From positions 255,575,675-255,639,674 of the forward strand of contig OX352772.1 of the NCBI GenBank assembly GCA_947095535.1: a stretch of 64,000 bases of DNA. Reading direction: 5' to 3'. The first letter of the stretch is position 1, and every line of letters begins with the position of its first letter. Below the pieces are notes generated by a model. The model searched no databases. It was not told where the DNA came from and worked only from the letters and a program-made list of their open reading frames with translations. Shown piece after piece: positions 11,644 through 22,440 of the stretch. Position numbers and translations under genes: made by a program. Source of the DNA: Poecilobothrus nobilitatus. Taxonomy: Eukaryota; Arthropoda; Insecta; Diptera; Dolichopodidae.

Positions 11644-13110
11644 ATGAATGGTGAGGCGAGTACATCCAAGAATTTGTTAAAAGAATCAATTAATCAAAAG
11701 TTGGTTCAATTAAATAAAAAAAGAAAATCTGGAACTGAAGCAGAGCACGAATCGTTAGATGAGGGCGACATGCCTAAAACGAAAAGCACTCACCTTCAAG
11801 AGATTGAAGAGTTAAAGAAGCAGCTGGCCATGTTAATGGAAGACAATCAAAAATTGAGAGCTCTTATTGATGAAAAAAATAATCCCGCTACCGGACAACC
11901 ACGTGCAAATAAAAACTTTTATGCACCGCTAATGGAAGTTACTGAAGAACCCAATCCACAGTTGGATGATAAAATACAGGAACTTGCTAAAAGAACTAAA
12001 GAAAAAAAAGCTGTTTTAGAAAATAAAAAACGCACCGATAAAGCAGCTCCAAGCTCACAAAAGCCCCGTCAGGATAGTAACCAACAGGATGCTAGCCAAC
12101 ATATAAAAAAAAGAATGCAACCCATCAATTTTGGAATGACCGATTTGAAATGGTTGAAACAAATCCTAGGAAAAGATTTAAAAATAAATGATTTCCTCAT
12201 AAAACAAGCTGGTGAAAGTAGAAATGTACTATATACTTACAATATCAATGATTTCAAAAAGGCACGTGTACTATTGGATAAATCTGGTGTGAACTATTAC
12301 ACATTCACACCAAAAGAAGATAAGAAAGTGTCCTTAGTATTAAAAGGATTAAACAGCACTTATTCATGTGAAGAAGTTTTAGAGAACCTAAAACAATACG
12401 AAAATGAGCACACTAAATTTGAAAAAGTCACAAGACTTACCACAAGAATTTCAGTATCACAAAATAAAATATTGCCGTTCTTCATTGTACAGGCGTCACC
12501 ACGTAGTCCAATAAATGAAATAAAGAAAATCAAATCTATTGATCATCTTATAATACGTTGGGAATCAATCAAAAAACCATGCATTATGCGATGCACACGT
12601 TGCCAACGCTTCGACCATTCGTCATCCAACTGTAGTATGGAATATAGATGCGTAAAATGCGGTGAAAGCCACCTACCTGGAGCATGCAATATAAAAGCTG
12701 ATGACCCGAGAGAAAAATTGTACTGCACGTTGCGTAAAAATTTTGGTCACCCAGCATCATATAAAAAATATCCAGAGTATCAAGCAAGATTGGAAAAACG
12801 TGAAAAGGCAACGGAAGTGACCAAGCAAAAAATTGAAAATAAGCACATGGCCTTCAGCATTAATCGTCCAAATGTTTCATATGCGAGTATTGTAAGTAAT
12901 AAAAAAAATATTCCCAGTAGTAATAGTCTTAGTGATAATATTAATTTTAATAATAATAATAATACTAACATTCTAATAGAAATAAGAAATAGCATTCAAG
13001 AAATGCAAAAAAAAATTACCAACGTAGAAAAAAAAATTAATACTAACACGGATAGAATTAACATACTTTTCGATTGTATGAGTATTGAAACCAACCAACA
13101 ATATGACTAA
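11644..13110 (+). CDS. LINE ORF1, gag-like RNA-binding protein with zinc knuckles
   Basis: A 488-residue intact frame starting at ATG (GTTATGAATGGTGAG). It would coat the LINE RNA and target it to the chromosome. Residues about 50-75 form a Leu/Lys/Glu-rich heptad-like coiled coil (EIEELKKQLAMLMEDNQKL), followed by a basic Lys-rich linker. A central domain spans about 155-300. Two CCHC knuckles follow at about 315-350: CTRCQRFDHSSSNC and CVKCGESHLPGAC. The next knuckle position (YCTLRKNFGHPASYKKYP) has lost its second and last Cys. The tail is Asn-rich with a short coiled coil (EIRNSIQEMQKKITNVEKK). Jockey-clade ORF1 proteins usually have three knuckles, so the third is degenerate here. ORF2 follows immediately in another frame. 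Confidence 0.9.
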   Translation: MNGEASTSKNLLKESINQKLVQLNKKRKSGTEAEHESLDEGDMPKTKSTHLQEIEELKKQLAMLMEDNQKLRALIDEKNNPATGQPRANKNFYAPLMEVTEEPNPQLDDKIQELAKRTKEKKAVLENKKRTDKAAPSSQKPRQDSNQQDASQHIKKRMQPINFGMTDLKWLKQILGKDLKINDFLIKQAGESRNVLYTYNINDFKKARVLLDKSGVNYYTFTPKEDKKVSLVLKGLNSTYSCEEVLENLKQYENEHTKFEKVTRLTTRISVSQNKILPFFIVQASPRSPINEIKKIKSIDHLIIRWESIKKPCIMRCTRCQRFDHSSSNCSMEYRCVKCGESHLPGACNIKADDPREKLYCTLRKNFGHPASYKKYPEYQARLEKREKATEVTKQKIENKHMAFSINRPNVSYASIVSNKKNIPSSNSLSDNINFNNNNNTNILIEIRNSIQEMQKKITNVEKKINTNTDRINILFDCMSIETNQQYD

Positions 13111-13134
13111 TGATAACAATAGCATGTACTAATT

Positions 13135-16100
13135 GTAATTTCCAACAATAAAAAATTCTCTCTTTTGCATTTTCTGGAAAACAATAGGCCTGACATAATA
13201 TGCATGAGTGAGACAAAGCTTAAACCAGTCGACCATATGGTCATTGATAATTATAATTTAATTAGAAGAGATCGACAAATTCATCTCGATGGCGGAGGTG
13301 TTGCCATAGGAATTAAAAAACATTTCCATTTTAACATTGTAAATAATGATATGTTCAAAGATTTTCAATGCATTGAACCTATCATTATATCTTTACAATT
13401 AAAGCAAAGAAAAAAATTATACATAATTTCTATTTACGCAACAAATAGAAACTCGCATAATTTTTTAACAGAATTAAAAAACATTTTCGAATCACTAAAT
13501 TTAAATAATTTAAATAACTATTATATCTTAACCGGAGATTTTAATGCCAAACACAGCTCATGGCTAAATCTCGTCAACAATGCTAGAGGTGTACAATTTA
13601 CAATTAAATAAAATAAAATATAAATGTAATCTACTCTTAACAGATGCACCAAGACTACCGCGCGCAAATTCCTACATTGATCTCGCAATTGTAGATGTGA
13701 GAATCAAAATAAGGTTTGCTGAGGTATACAATAAAGTTTCAACGTTGCCATATGATAGCGATCATAATGCCATTCTTATACCTTTCTCAATTATAAACGA
13801 TGAGCTACCACATGTGCCCGAAACTTTACCAAATAACAATAATTTTAATTTTTCAAAAACAAACTGGAGAACATTTCAAACAAAATTAGATCTTAACTAT
13901 ACTGAGAAATACCTAAGTGATAATACTAAAATTGTAGATAATAGCAACATTTCAACGCAAAATATAGACTACCATCTTCTTCAGCTTAACGAAATAATCA
14001 CAAAAACTATGCAGGAAACTATACCAAAAAATAAAAACTCCAACCGTCTAAATAAATTTTATTCACATAAATTAAAAATCCTACTAGATAAAAAAAAAAC
14101 TTATTAAAAGACATCCACAAAATCAATAGCCAAAGATATAATTATCGTGCATACGACTTAGGATTACTCAAAAGTCTTTTAAATAATATTAAAACACTTA
14201 TTAAAGAACAAATCCGTATAGAAATCAACAAATATTGGCAACGCCGCTTTCAGAATATTCAACCAAATAACAATATGTTCCCAGAGTTGAATAAAATATT
14301 CCATAGAAATAATTCCAATAAAATTACTAACCTACACATAGATCCAAACGACATATCACTACTCACTCAAAATAACATTAATATTTTAAACTTAAAAAAG
14401 ACTAACACAAATAAATATATACTTCAAGATCAAAAAGCAATTCCAAATGTATTAGGTACATAGTTACAAAGTACACATAAAACTCAAATGTCTCTCAATA
14501 GTCAATTACATAGAAAAATCTCAGAGAAAATAAACCATCTCAAGAACAGTATAGAAGAAATGCATACAAATAATATTTCTCTTTGTACCTTTTCGAATAT
14601 AAATAAGTCATCTCAGCAAAGTGGTGAAAATAGCCAATACACAAACCAAAATGAACTTTTTTCGAAATTTAAAACTTTAAAAAATAAAACTTCGTCTGGT
14701 ATAGACAAAATTCCTAATATTGTGTTGAAAAACTTGAGTAACTTAATAATTTCAAAATATGTAATACTTTTTAACAATGCAATTAATAATTCGTATTTTC
14801 CACAAATATGGAAAATATCGAAAACGATATTGCTAAAAAAACCAGGCAAAGACCCATCTGATCCTAGCAATTATAGACCAATCAGCTTAATGCCTAACAT
14901 TAGTAAAGTTTTTGAAACACTAATAAACGACAAAATTACAAAAATTGCACAGTCAAAAGATATAATTCCCCAAAATCAGTTCAGATTCAGGTTTAAACAC
15001 AATACTATTCACACGATAACTAAACTTACTTCGGATATCTGCTGGTTTGTAAACAAAAAATACGGTGTTCGAGCCTGTTTAATTGATTTTGAAAAAGCCT
15101 TTAATTCAGTTTGGCTGGATGGTCTAATCTATAAATTGCGATATAAATATAATTTCCCTTACCACCTTACTGCGTTGTTATACACTATGTTATACAATAA
15201 CAGCTTCATAATACGAAGTTCTCAGAATGTTCATAGCAAAACCTTTGTAATTGAAAACGGATTGCAACAAGGAACGGTCAATGCACCAAACGTTTTTCAA
15301 TCTATATCTCTGAGCTGCTAAAATTATTAGACCATGTTAAAGGTAATACCTACTCTTTAGCCTTTGCTGATGATATAATAGTTTACGTCGCGGATAACAC
15401 AGTAAGTAGCATCCAAACAAAAGTTCAAAAAATGTTCAGCATCACCTTGGACTATTGTAAAATCTGGAAACTAAAAGTGAACTTGAATAAATGTGAAACC
15501 ATACTTTTTCGTAATACGGTTGACAAAACAAGTTCAGACATAAAAAAAAATTGGAAATGTTTTTCTATTAAATGTCCAAATAACTCATCTTTAGCAAACA
15601 AAAAAGTTGTTAAATATCTCGGAGTTTTTCTACATCGTAATTTGAACTACTCTGAGCATATAAAATATACAATCTCCAAAGGCAACAAATCCTTTATGAT
15701 GGCAAAAAAAACTATTTTATAACAAAAATTTGAGTAAAAGAGTTAAATTAATTTGCTATCAAACATTGATAAGGCCAACCCTTGCATATGGAGTACCAAT
15801 ATGGTACAACATAAGTGCAAGTTTAATGGAAAAATTACGGAAATTTGAAAGAAAATGCATAAGAGTTTGCACTAATATTTGCAGAAAGCCCGAAACCGAC
15901 TACAAGCACTATTATTCCAATAAGTACTTGTATAAGGAAGCAAACATAATCAGAATCGGCAATTTTTTGATAAAATTGATTCGAACACATTATGATAAAG
16001 CACAAAATACTCCAGAAATGGTTTAATATCACATATATTCTACCACAACGAGGAGTACATTAAAAAGACTTTGCTCACGGGCTTTATAGCCCCTGAGCAT

Positions 16101-16307
16101 TTCATCTTTTTAGATAAAAAGGGTTATATTTATAACCAATATCATGTCCCCCTATTATACCATTATAATAGACGGGCTACATGTAAAGTTATAGAATATA
16201 ACCCGGGCAATATAAACGGAGCAAATTTGAAATTCGACATGTCAATATCGGACAGAGATAAAGTTATAAAAAAAGATTATTGGTGGTTGGTGAATAATCA
16301 TACTTAG
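13135..16307 (+). pseudogene. LINE ORF2: APE-type endonuclease and reverse transcriptase, frameshifted
   Basis: Endonuclease motifs run from about 13165: ICMSETKLKP, GGGVAIGIKK, LTGDFNAKHSSW, DLAIVDV and, in a second frame after a shift near 13590, YDSDHNAIL. These are the metal- and phosphate-binding motifs that nick the target DNA. After further shifts near 14100 and 14463, RT runs from 14488: TSSGIDKIPN, NYRPISLMPNISK, catalytic Asp in CLIDFEKAFNSVW, and GLQQGTVNAPNVF. After a shift near 15300, FADDIIVYV (about 15361) supplies the other two Asp. The thumb/C-terminal part (TLIRPTLAYGVPIWY) is at 15730-16026, and a final Jockey-like tail (FIAPEHFIFLDKKG) at 16071-16307. No RNase H is present. 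At least five lesions separate the frames. Confidence 0.9.
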
Positions 16308-16649
16308 AAACAAGTACAATGTACATGCAGGTTTTAATTAGCGTAAGTAGTTTTAAGTAGGTTAGGATAGGTTAAATTTTTCATCTTAAATAAAACATAA
16401 TATTGATTTTTTATTACCTTAATTTTTTTCAATATCAAAAATATATAAATTGTTAAATTTACAATTAGAATATCACCAAATAAATGTAAATCTACAGAAT
16501 TAAATTAACATAAAAATTGTTGCTATTAATTTAAATGTTAATAAAATAATGCATAAGCTGTTTTTGTTAAACTTTTTATCAGTTAAACCATTATTTTAAG
16601 ATTGTAATAAAGGATAAAATAAAGTTTATTTAAAAAAAAAAAAAAAAAA

Positions 16650-16910
16650 AAATAGGTTTGCAGCTCCCGTTAATTTTGTTCTTTCTCTCATTTAGGAACT
16701 GATAGAAAAAATGCATTATAAATAAAATATGTATATATGTAAAAAAAATATTTTCAGAAATCAAGGTTAAACTAAAATATGAGGAAAATATGAGGAAACT
16801 AGAAAATATTAAATATAATATGTGTGATGCATGAATAAGAAATAAAAATTTAAGTTTTAATATAAAATTTTATTCAAAAAATGTTGATGAATAAAGTTAA
16901 AAAAAACCGA
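16650..16910 (+). repeat. Unit U, copy 2, right part
   Basis: Continues the unit interrupted by the LINE and matches 7325-7575 in the same orientation, including CCGTTAATTTTGTTCTTTC and TATTTTCAGA. Confidence 0.85.
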
Positions 16911-17252
16911 AATTAAATAAATTTGATTTAACTCTATGTTTTAAATAGGTTTGCAGCTCACAGCGGCCCGTTAATTTTATTCTTTCTCTTATTTAGAATT
17001 AGGAACTGAAACTGACATAATAATATTGAATAGAATAGAAAAAGAAAGAAGTTTCAATTTTTAAAGTACAGCCACCAAGCTTAGTTTTATTTATTATCTT
17101 GGATATTAAACATAAAAACTATAATAAATAAAAATTTAATTGGAGTGAATGTATTTGAGTAAGTGAGCTAAATATTTTAATATTCGCATAAATTGTGTTA
17201 ATAAAAAATAAATAAATAATTAACTATTAATATTGTAAAAAAAAATTGAACT
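16911..17252 (+). repeat. Unit U, partial third copy, and AT-rich spacer
   Basis: 16911-16990 repeats the end of the unit (TTTTAAATAGGTTTGCAGCTC) but has ACAGCGG inserted before CCCGTTAATTTTATTC. The rest is AT-rich with no gene seen. Confidence 0.65.
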
Positions 17253-18774
17253 AAAAACGAGGAAGAATACAGTTGCCTTTGTCAACTCTTAGATACCCGT
17301 ACGAACCGTTAGTATGTTCAAAGCCTGTCACTCTGCTCACAATATTATTTTTTTAATATTTTAGTATTTTAAAATAATTTGGGTGAATTTTATAATTTCT
17401 AGAACTATGGGTTGTACATATATTCAAACTATATGTTTATATGTACATTCTTCAAAAGCAGATTCTAACCTTTCACATAACGATTATCAATCCAAAACTT
17501 TTTCAAATATTCTATAGTACCATTTAATACTAAGCGGTAAATGTATATTAAATTTACTTAGTACAAAATAGTAATATAATTTTAAATATTATATTATATT
17601 ATATTTAAATATTCCATTGGCAGAATAATTTCTTATAAGTACAATAAAATACATATATGTATGTAAATACGGCGCTATATAATATACATCTATACTCTTA
17701 TCATTCATTCACTAGTGACATATACGATATGTAAATAAACATGATATTATATAAGTATGTATATATATTAATATCATATAAATAAAAATTCTTTAAGCAA
17801 CCGTTATGTTGTTTATTTATTTACACTTTTATGTACTACGCATTATATCCTCAACAATTTCAAATTATCGAGTAAAACAAAATGGAAAAAATTCGTTAAA
17901 GAAATTTGTTAGAAAATTTGAAAAAATCAAGTAACCCTATATTATTAAAAAAAGTTGTTAACAGAAATAAGAGTATAATGTTGGAGCTTTAATTTTTGTG
18001 TATTACTTTAAAAAAAATTTTAACAGGTGTTCAAGTTACAGGTGTTTAAAAATGGGAAATTTTCAGTTTTTGACCCCTTACAGCTCCTAAACGGGGGGTG
18101 ATACAAAAAAAATTTTCAAAGATCTAACTTCTGTCAAAATTTCAAGTTTCCAACTTAAACCTTTTAGAAGATAGAAGGGTTGAAGGATTTTGCAAAATTT
18201 GAGTTTCACATAACGGTAAATTAAGACACCGTATGCTACAAATATATATTTATTGTATATATACTTTTAAAGCTAATAAAAGTAGTAATCGTTTGGCGTT
18301 TTCAAAATGAAGATATACCTTATACAACTTGTGCTATAACAATTTAAATATAGAGCTTTTTTAAACCTTTGGGGAGCTGTAGCTCCGTAACGGGTGGGGC
18401 TACAAAAAAAGTTATTAAAAATAAAATTAATATTTTAGTGAGATCTATCAGTAGTTAAAATTTTATAGCTCTATTGCAAAAAAAATGTGGGGATCTAAAA
18501 GTTAGGTCTTCGAGAGCTACCCTAGGGCTTGGTCCAAACTCAACCAAAAAATATAGGGAACCTACAAATTACTCCCAGAATATTTTGTGTAAATTTCAAG
18601 ATTCTAGCTTTCTTAGTTTTTGAGTTAGCGTGCTGACGGACGGACGGACGGACATGGCTCAAAAGTCTTAGAATTTTTTTCTGATCCGATCCATACCTTT
18701 GAAGGTATATCTAGCTCGCTTATTTCGAGGTGTTACAAACGGAGGAGTAATTTTATTATACGGGTACGGGTATA
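17253..18774 (-). mobile_element. Family C element, copy on minus strand
   Basis: On the minus strand it starts with TATACCCGTACCCGTATA (18774 downward), then a block resembling the Family A 5' block (TGTAACACCTCGAAATAAGCG), GTCCGTCCGTCC and AACTCAAAAACTAAGAAAGC. It ends near 17253 with the stem-loop AGTTG-ACAAAGG-CAACT and TATTCTTCCTCG before a T-rich end (minus sense). The subterminal string ATACCCGTACG occurs inverted near both ends. This hairpin/stem-loop layout is that of non-autonomous Helentron repeats; that assignment is inference. Confidence 0.8.
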
Positions 18775-19722
18775 ACTATCAAAATTAATAAATTAAATTG
18801 TATTTACATAATATATAAATATATTTATAAGTGATTTATTTGTAAGCCATTTTTATAAGTAAACTACAATTAAAATAAGCTTAATAATAATATTATTAAG
18901 CAAAATTCTTATTTTATAAGTAAAAACATTTTGATAAAAATTAAGTCGAGTTAAATTTAATCATATATACTAAAGTGATCTCTTTTTGAAGAGTTCTTTA
19001 AATTCAATAATTTGATTAAAAGTAAAAATTTAATATTTTTTTTTATTAAAATTTAATATTTTCTCTTATTAGTTAATAAGAACTATTAAAATTAAAATTG
19101 TATATATCTAAAAATAATTTAGAGTTATAATCTTATTTATAAGTGATTTATTAGTTTTATTTATTAGCAAACTAACGTATTATCAGAGACTACATAGAGA
19201 TGTCCAAATGGCAACAAAAAAGTTTAGATGTCGCTACAATATCGATTTTGAAATTTAGTCTCATTTTTCAACTTTTTTTTTTAAAGTTTCTTAAAGCAAG
19301 TTTTGGTCTCGGATATTTTTTTTTTTCATATATGTACATAAATGAACATTCGTATGATTGGTATGGATGATAGAAATAACATGTAACATACATATATGAA
19401 TATGATCATATGATATCAGATGACATATTATGATATACATGATCTGATCAGTATCTAATATAATTTTTATATTATATATGCATTATACCATATTATGCAT
19501 TTATATTACTTGAACCAGCTTGCCTACATGCTTATTAAATTGTGAAAGTGTGTGTGAATCAAAATTAAATATAAATAGAAATACACATAAATACTATCGG
19601 CACTTTATATATGTATTTCAATATGATTCAAAAATCAATACATATTTATATTTATATTTTGTTTTGTGTAAATGTAATTATGTTCCAATTTGATATGATT
19701 TGATAATTTTTATGAATATGTA

Positions 19723-20086
19723 CAGTATCCAGCAAATGTCATGCCACTTTTCTAATTGGAATAATTTTTAATTAAAAAAATGTTTAGAAGAATTTTAAAG
19801 CATTATTTTTTATTTCAGTTATTTTTATTTGATAGGTATATTATATTATCTTCAAAAAATACTCACATATATATGTAGGTATACTGTTACCAATATAACA
19901 ACATGAGTCATGAGATCAAAAAATAAAATAAAATCATAATACAAAAAATTTTGTTACTTTGGTTGTTTGTTTTTCCCTGAAGTTATAAAGTTAAAAATAT
20001 TATTAGAAAAAATTCGAACGCCTATATTATTTTATTGCTTTTCTATATATATTTTTTTAAATTACCATTACTTTTGCTGGATACTG
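19723..20086. mobile_element. Tc1/mariner-like MITE, copy 3
   Basis: Same termini and TA flanks as the copies at 3315 and 8894; 364 bp. Confidence 0.8.
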
Positions 20087-20237
20087 TATATTAAATCAGT
20101 TAAATCTAGTTAAATAAATAATGCAGTTAAATCAGATGATTTTCATAAAATAGATAACATTCATACCATCTGATACCATATAATATACGATATACCATTT
20201 CATACATTCAAAAAATTCTGCTTGTGTAGTGAAATAC

Positions 20238-21751
20238 CACGGGTGGTTGACTTAGAACAAATTTTTTTTTTATCAAAAATTTTATAAAAGTCAAAGTACT
20301 TCCACCTAATGTCAAAAATAGCGCAATTTTTTTTTATTACCGCCATATGAAATTTTTTATATGTTAACTGATGTTAACCAGTTTTGAATTTGTTTTGAAT
20401 CCATTTTGAATGAAATATTTATAATAATATTTTTAATATATTTATAATAATTATTCTAATAATAATATTTTTTGGATTATAATAATTCGAATAATTTTTC
20501 ATATTCTATAAATATAATACAAGGATAATAATTTGGAAGTTTGGAGCTACATATATATGTACATACATATATATTACAAATCAGGTTGTATACTTTTTAA
20601 ATATTTTAATTTTTAAGCATGGTAGGTATTAAGTGTTGTGTTCCTTATTGTAGTAATAAATTAAACAAAAAATATAGATTTCCATTTCCAGATAGATATC
20701 CTGAGATATTTAATAAATGGAAATCTATTATTTCTAACCCTAGGTTAAGTGTAATTTCAGATAAAAATATTTACCATAGCTTTAGAGTATGTGCAGTACA
20801 TTTTGATGAAAAATGTTTTGTAGAATGCTCAGCACGCAAAAGAGGCCTAAAATATAATGCTTATCCAACGTTACACATTGCAGGTAAGATATTTTTTTAC
20901 TAATAATTTTGCATCATATGTATCCTAATTTACAAAAAAAAATTTTTAATATAATTATATATAAACATTAACTATATAAAGACTTCACTTTTTATTCATT
21001 CATTCTATTATTCTAATTTTTTAGATTTCTACTTTCTATATGACATACATACATATACAATTAGACCTCTGCATGAATACATTCTAAAGCCTTTTCAAGC
21101 CATTTGTAAATTTTCAAAATATAATATGTTCTGTTTTGTTCTGTTAGAACAAAAGAAAAGTAGAAGTTCATGCTGGGTTGCTGAAATTCTCAGAATCTTG
21201 AAAATTAGTTTCAAGAATTCCAAGTATCTCAACAAATCAGGGATAATTTGATTGGGTGTGGTTTTGTTACTCCAACCCCAGTACCAATGTAAGTTATTTC
21301 AGTTATGCTTTTTGATTAAATATTTTTAAATAAATTTAATATTATGAAGTTTAATCTAATATCATTTTTATTAATTTTAGCAATGGTGTTTCCGAAATAA
21401 AACTACCAGAACAACCGATGAAAAACATTCAAGGAATTACCCAACTTTAACTAAAATTTTGTAAATTTTTATAATTTAATATGTAAAGAATTGTTAATTT
21501 TTATTATTTAATATGTAATAAAATTTGCTATTACAATATAATTTTTTTTTTATTTGAAAATTTGAAATATAAAATAGGGAATAAATATAGGTGTGGTGAC
21601 ATCTAGTGATTTTAAAGTGAAACTGTTTAGCGACATCTATTGGCCTTTTAGATGTAGTAGTTTATTGCAACTAGGAGCACTTCCAGCGATGGCGACGCTA
21701 GTAACTAAAATTTTTAAGTAGGCTATCTATTATTACTATATATTATCTATG
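20238..21751 (+). mobile_element. Short P/THAP-type element nested in Family B
   Basis: The 9-bp GTGAAATAC occurs on both sides (20229-20237 and 21752-21760), while Family B copies 1 and 2 have it once, giving two empty sites. The exact duplication length (7-9 bp) is ambiguous. The right end reads, outward-in, CATAGATAATATATAG, and the left CACGGGTGG. It carries one THAP exon but no transposase core, so it is non-autonomous. Confidence 0.75.
20619..20903 (+). CDS. THAP zinc-finger first exon of the nested element
   Basis: Starts at ATG and encodes a complete THAP domain: Cys6/Cys7 and Cys11, the FPFP stretch at 21-24, Trp34, Cys58-x2-His61, and the closing YPTLH at 82-86. THAP domains bind the element ends in P-type transposases. 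The frame runs to 94 residues, but CAG|GTAAG at 20881-20888 is a strong splice donor, so the exon probably ends at 20883. Candidate downstream signals are a donor at about 21292 (CAAT|GTAAGT) and an acceptor before 21380 (TTTTAG|CAATGG). A tail to a stop near 21465 is open but unrecognised. No RNase H-like core is present. It could be a THAP-only repressor-like product, or simply the remnant of a deleted transposase gene. Confidence 0.72.
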   Translation: MVGIKCCVPYCSNKLNKKYRFPFPDRYPEIFNKWKSIISNPRLSVISDKNIYHSFRVCAVHFDEKCFVECSARKRGLKYNAYPTLHIAGKIFFY

Positions 21752-22440
21752 GTGAAATACTGAATGCATATGAATGATAACCTTGAAATGTTTTTTTTTG
21801 TTGTTTTTAGAAAAGTCAAGATTATAAAATAATCTATTTTTATTTAATTTTTTTCTATATGAAATATTTAGCTAAATGTTCCATATTTTTTGTAAAGTGA
21901 TATTTAGAATGTCTTCTTTATCATATTGAAAATTTACGTTTCTACTCGACATATTAAATATATATTTTCTCAAATATATTTTCCCATTTTTGCCTTATTT
22001 TTCTATTTTAAAAGTTATTTTGTCATCGCTTTGCTTTAAAAAGTTTAATAATCACAAGGATAAAAAAATTTTGTAAATGCATAAAATATATGAATGATCA
22101 TTTTACACCAGATTTTACAGAAGATTCTGGTTTTCGCTAAATTCTTTTAGCTATGACACAAACTAAATATTTCTGTGCTTTAAGATTTTTAAAACTAGCC
22201 AGTTTTAGCTGGCCCGTTTGAAAAAAAATTAGCACAAATTTTTGTATGAATTTGTACATCTCTATGTAGTCTCTGGTATTATTAAGTAAAATTCTTATTT
22301 TATAAGTAAAAACATTTTGATAAAATTGACTTTTGGATGAAAGAATTATATCCAAAAATTAATTGAGTTACGTTTCATATAATAGTTTTATCATTTATAA
22401 ATAATTTAAATAAAAAAAAAATTTGAAATACATAGTAGAG

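Larger units (their letters stand above)
11375..16649 (+). mobile_element. Nearly full-length Jockey-type LINE
   Basis: A 5.27-kb element with a 5' UTR (11375-11643), a gag-like ORF1, an endonuclease/RT ORF2, an AATAAA signal near 16616 and a poly(A) tail (about 16632-16650). The 17-bp AAATAGGTTTGCAGCTC lies at 11358-11374 and again at about 16650-16666, and the uninterrupted site exists at 7325-7341, which fixes both ends. The two-ORF layout with CCHC knuckles, an APE-type endonuclease, no RNase H and a poly(A) end fits the Jockey clade. ORF1 is intact but ORF2 is frameshifted, so this copy is not autonomous. Confidence 0.92.
19184..22275 (+). mobile_element. Family B TIR element, copy 3
   Basis: CAGAGACTACATAGAGATGT at the left and its complement at the right, flanked by the 7-bp duplication GTATTAT (19177-19183 and 22276-22282). 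It carries the MITE (19723-20086) and a 1.5-kb THAP-bearing insertion (20238-21751) that is absent from copies 1 and 2. Confidence 0.88.
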
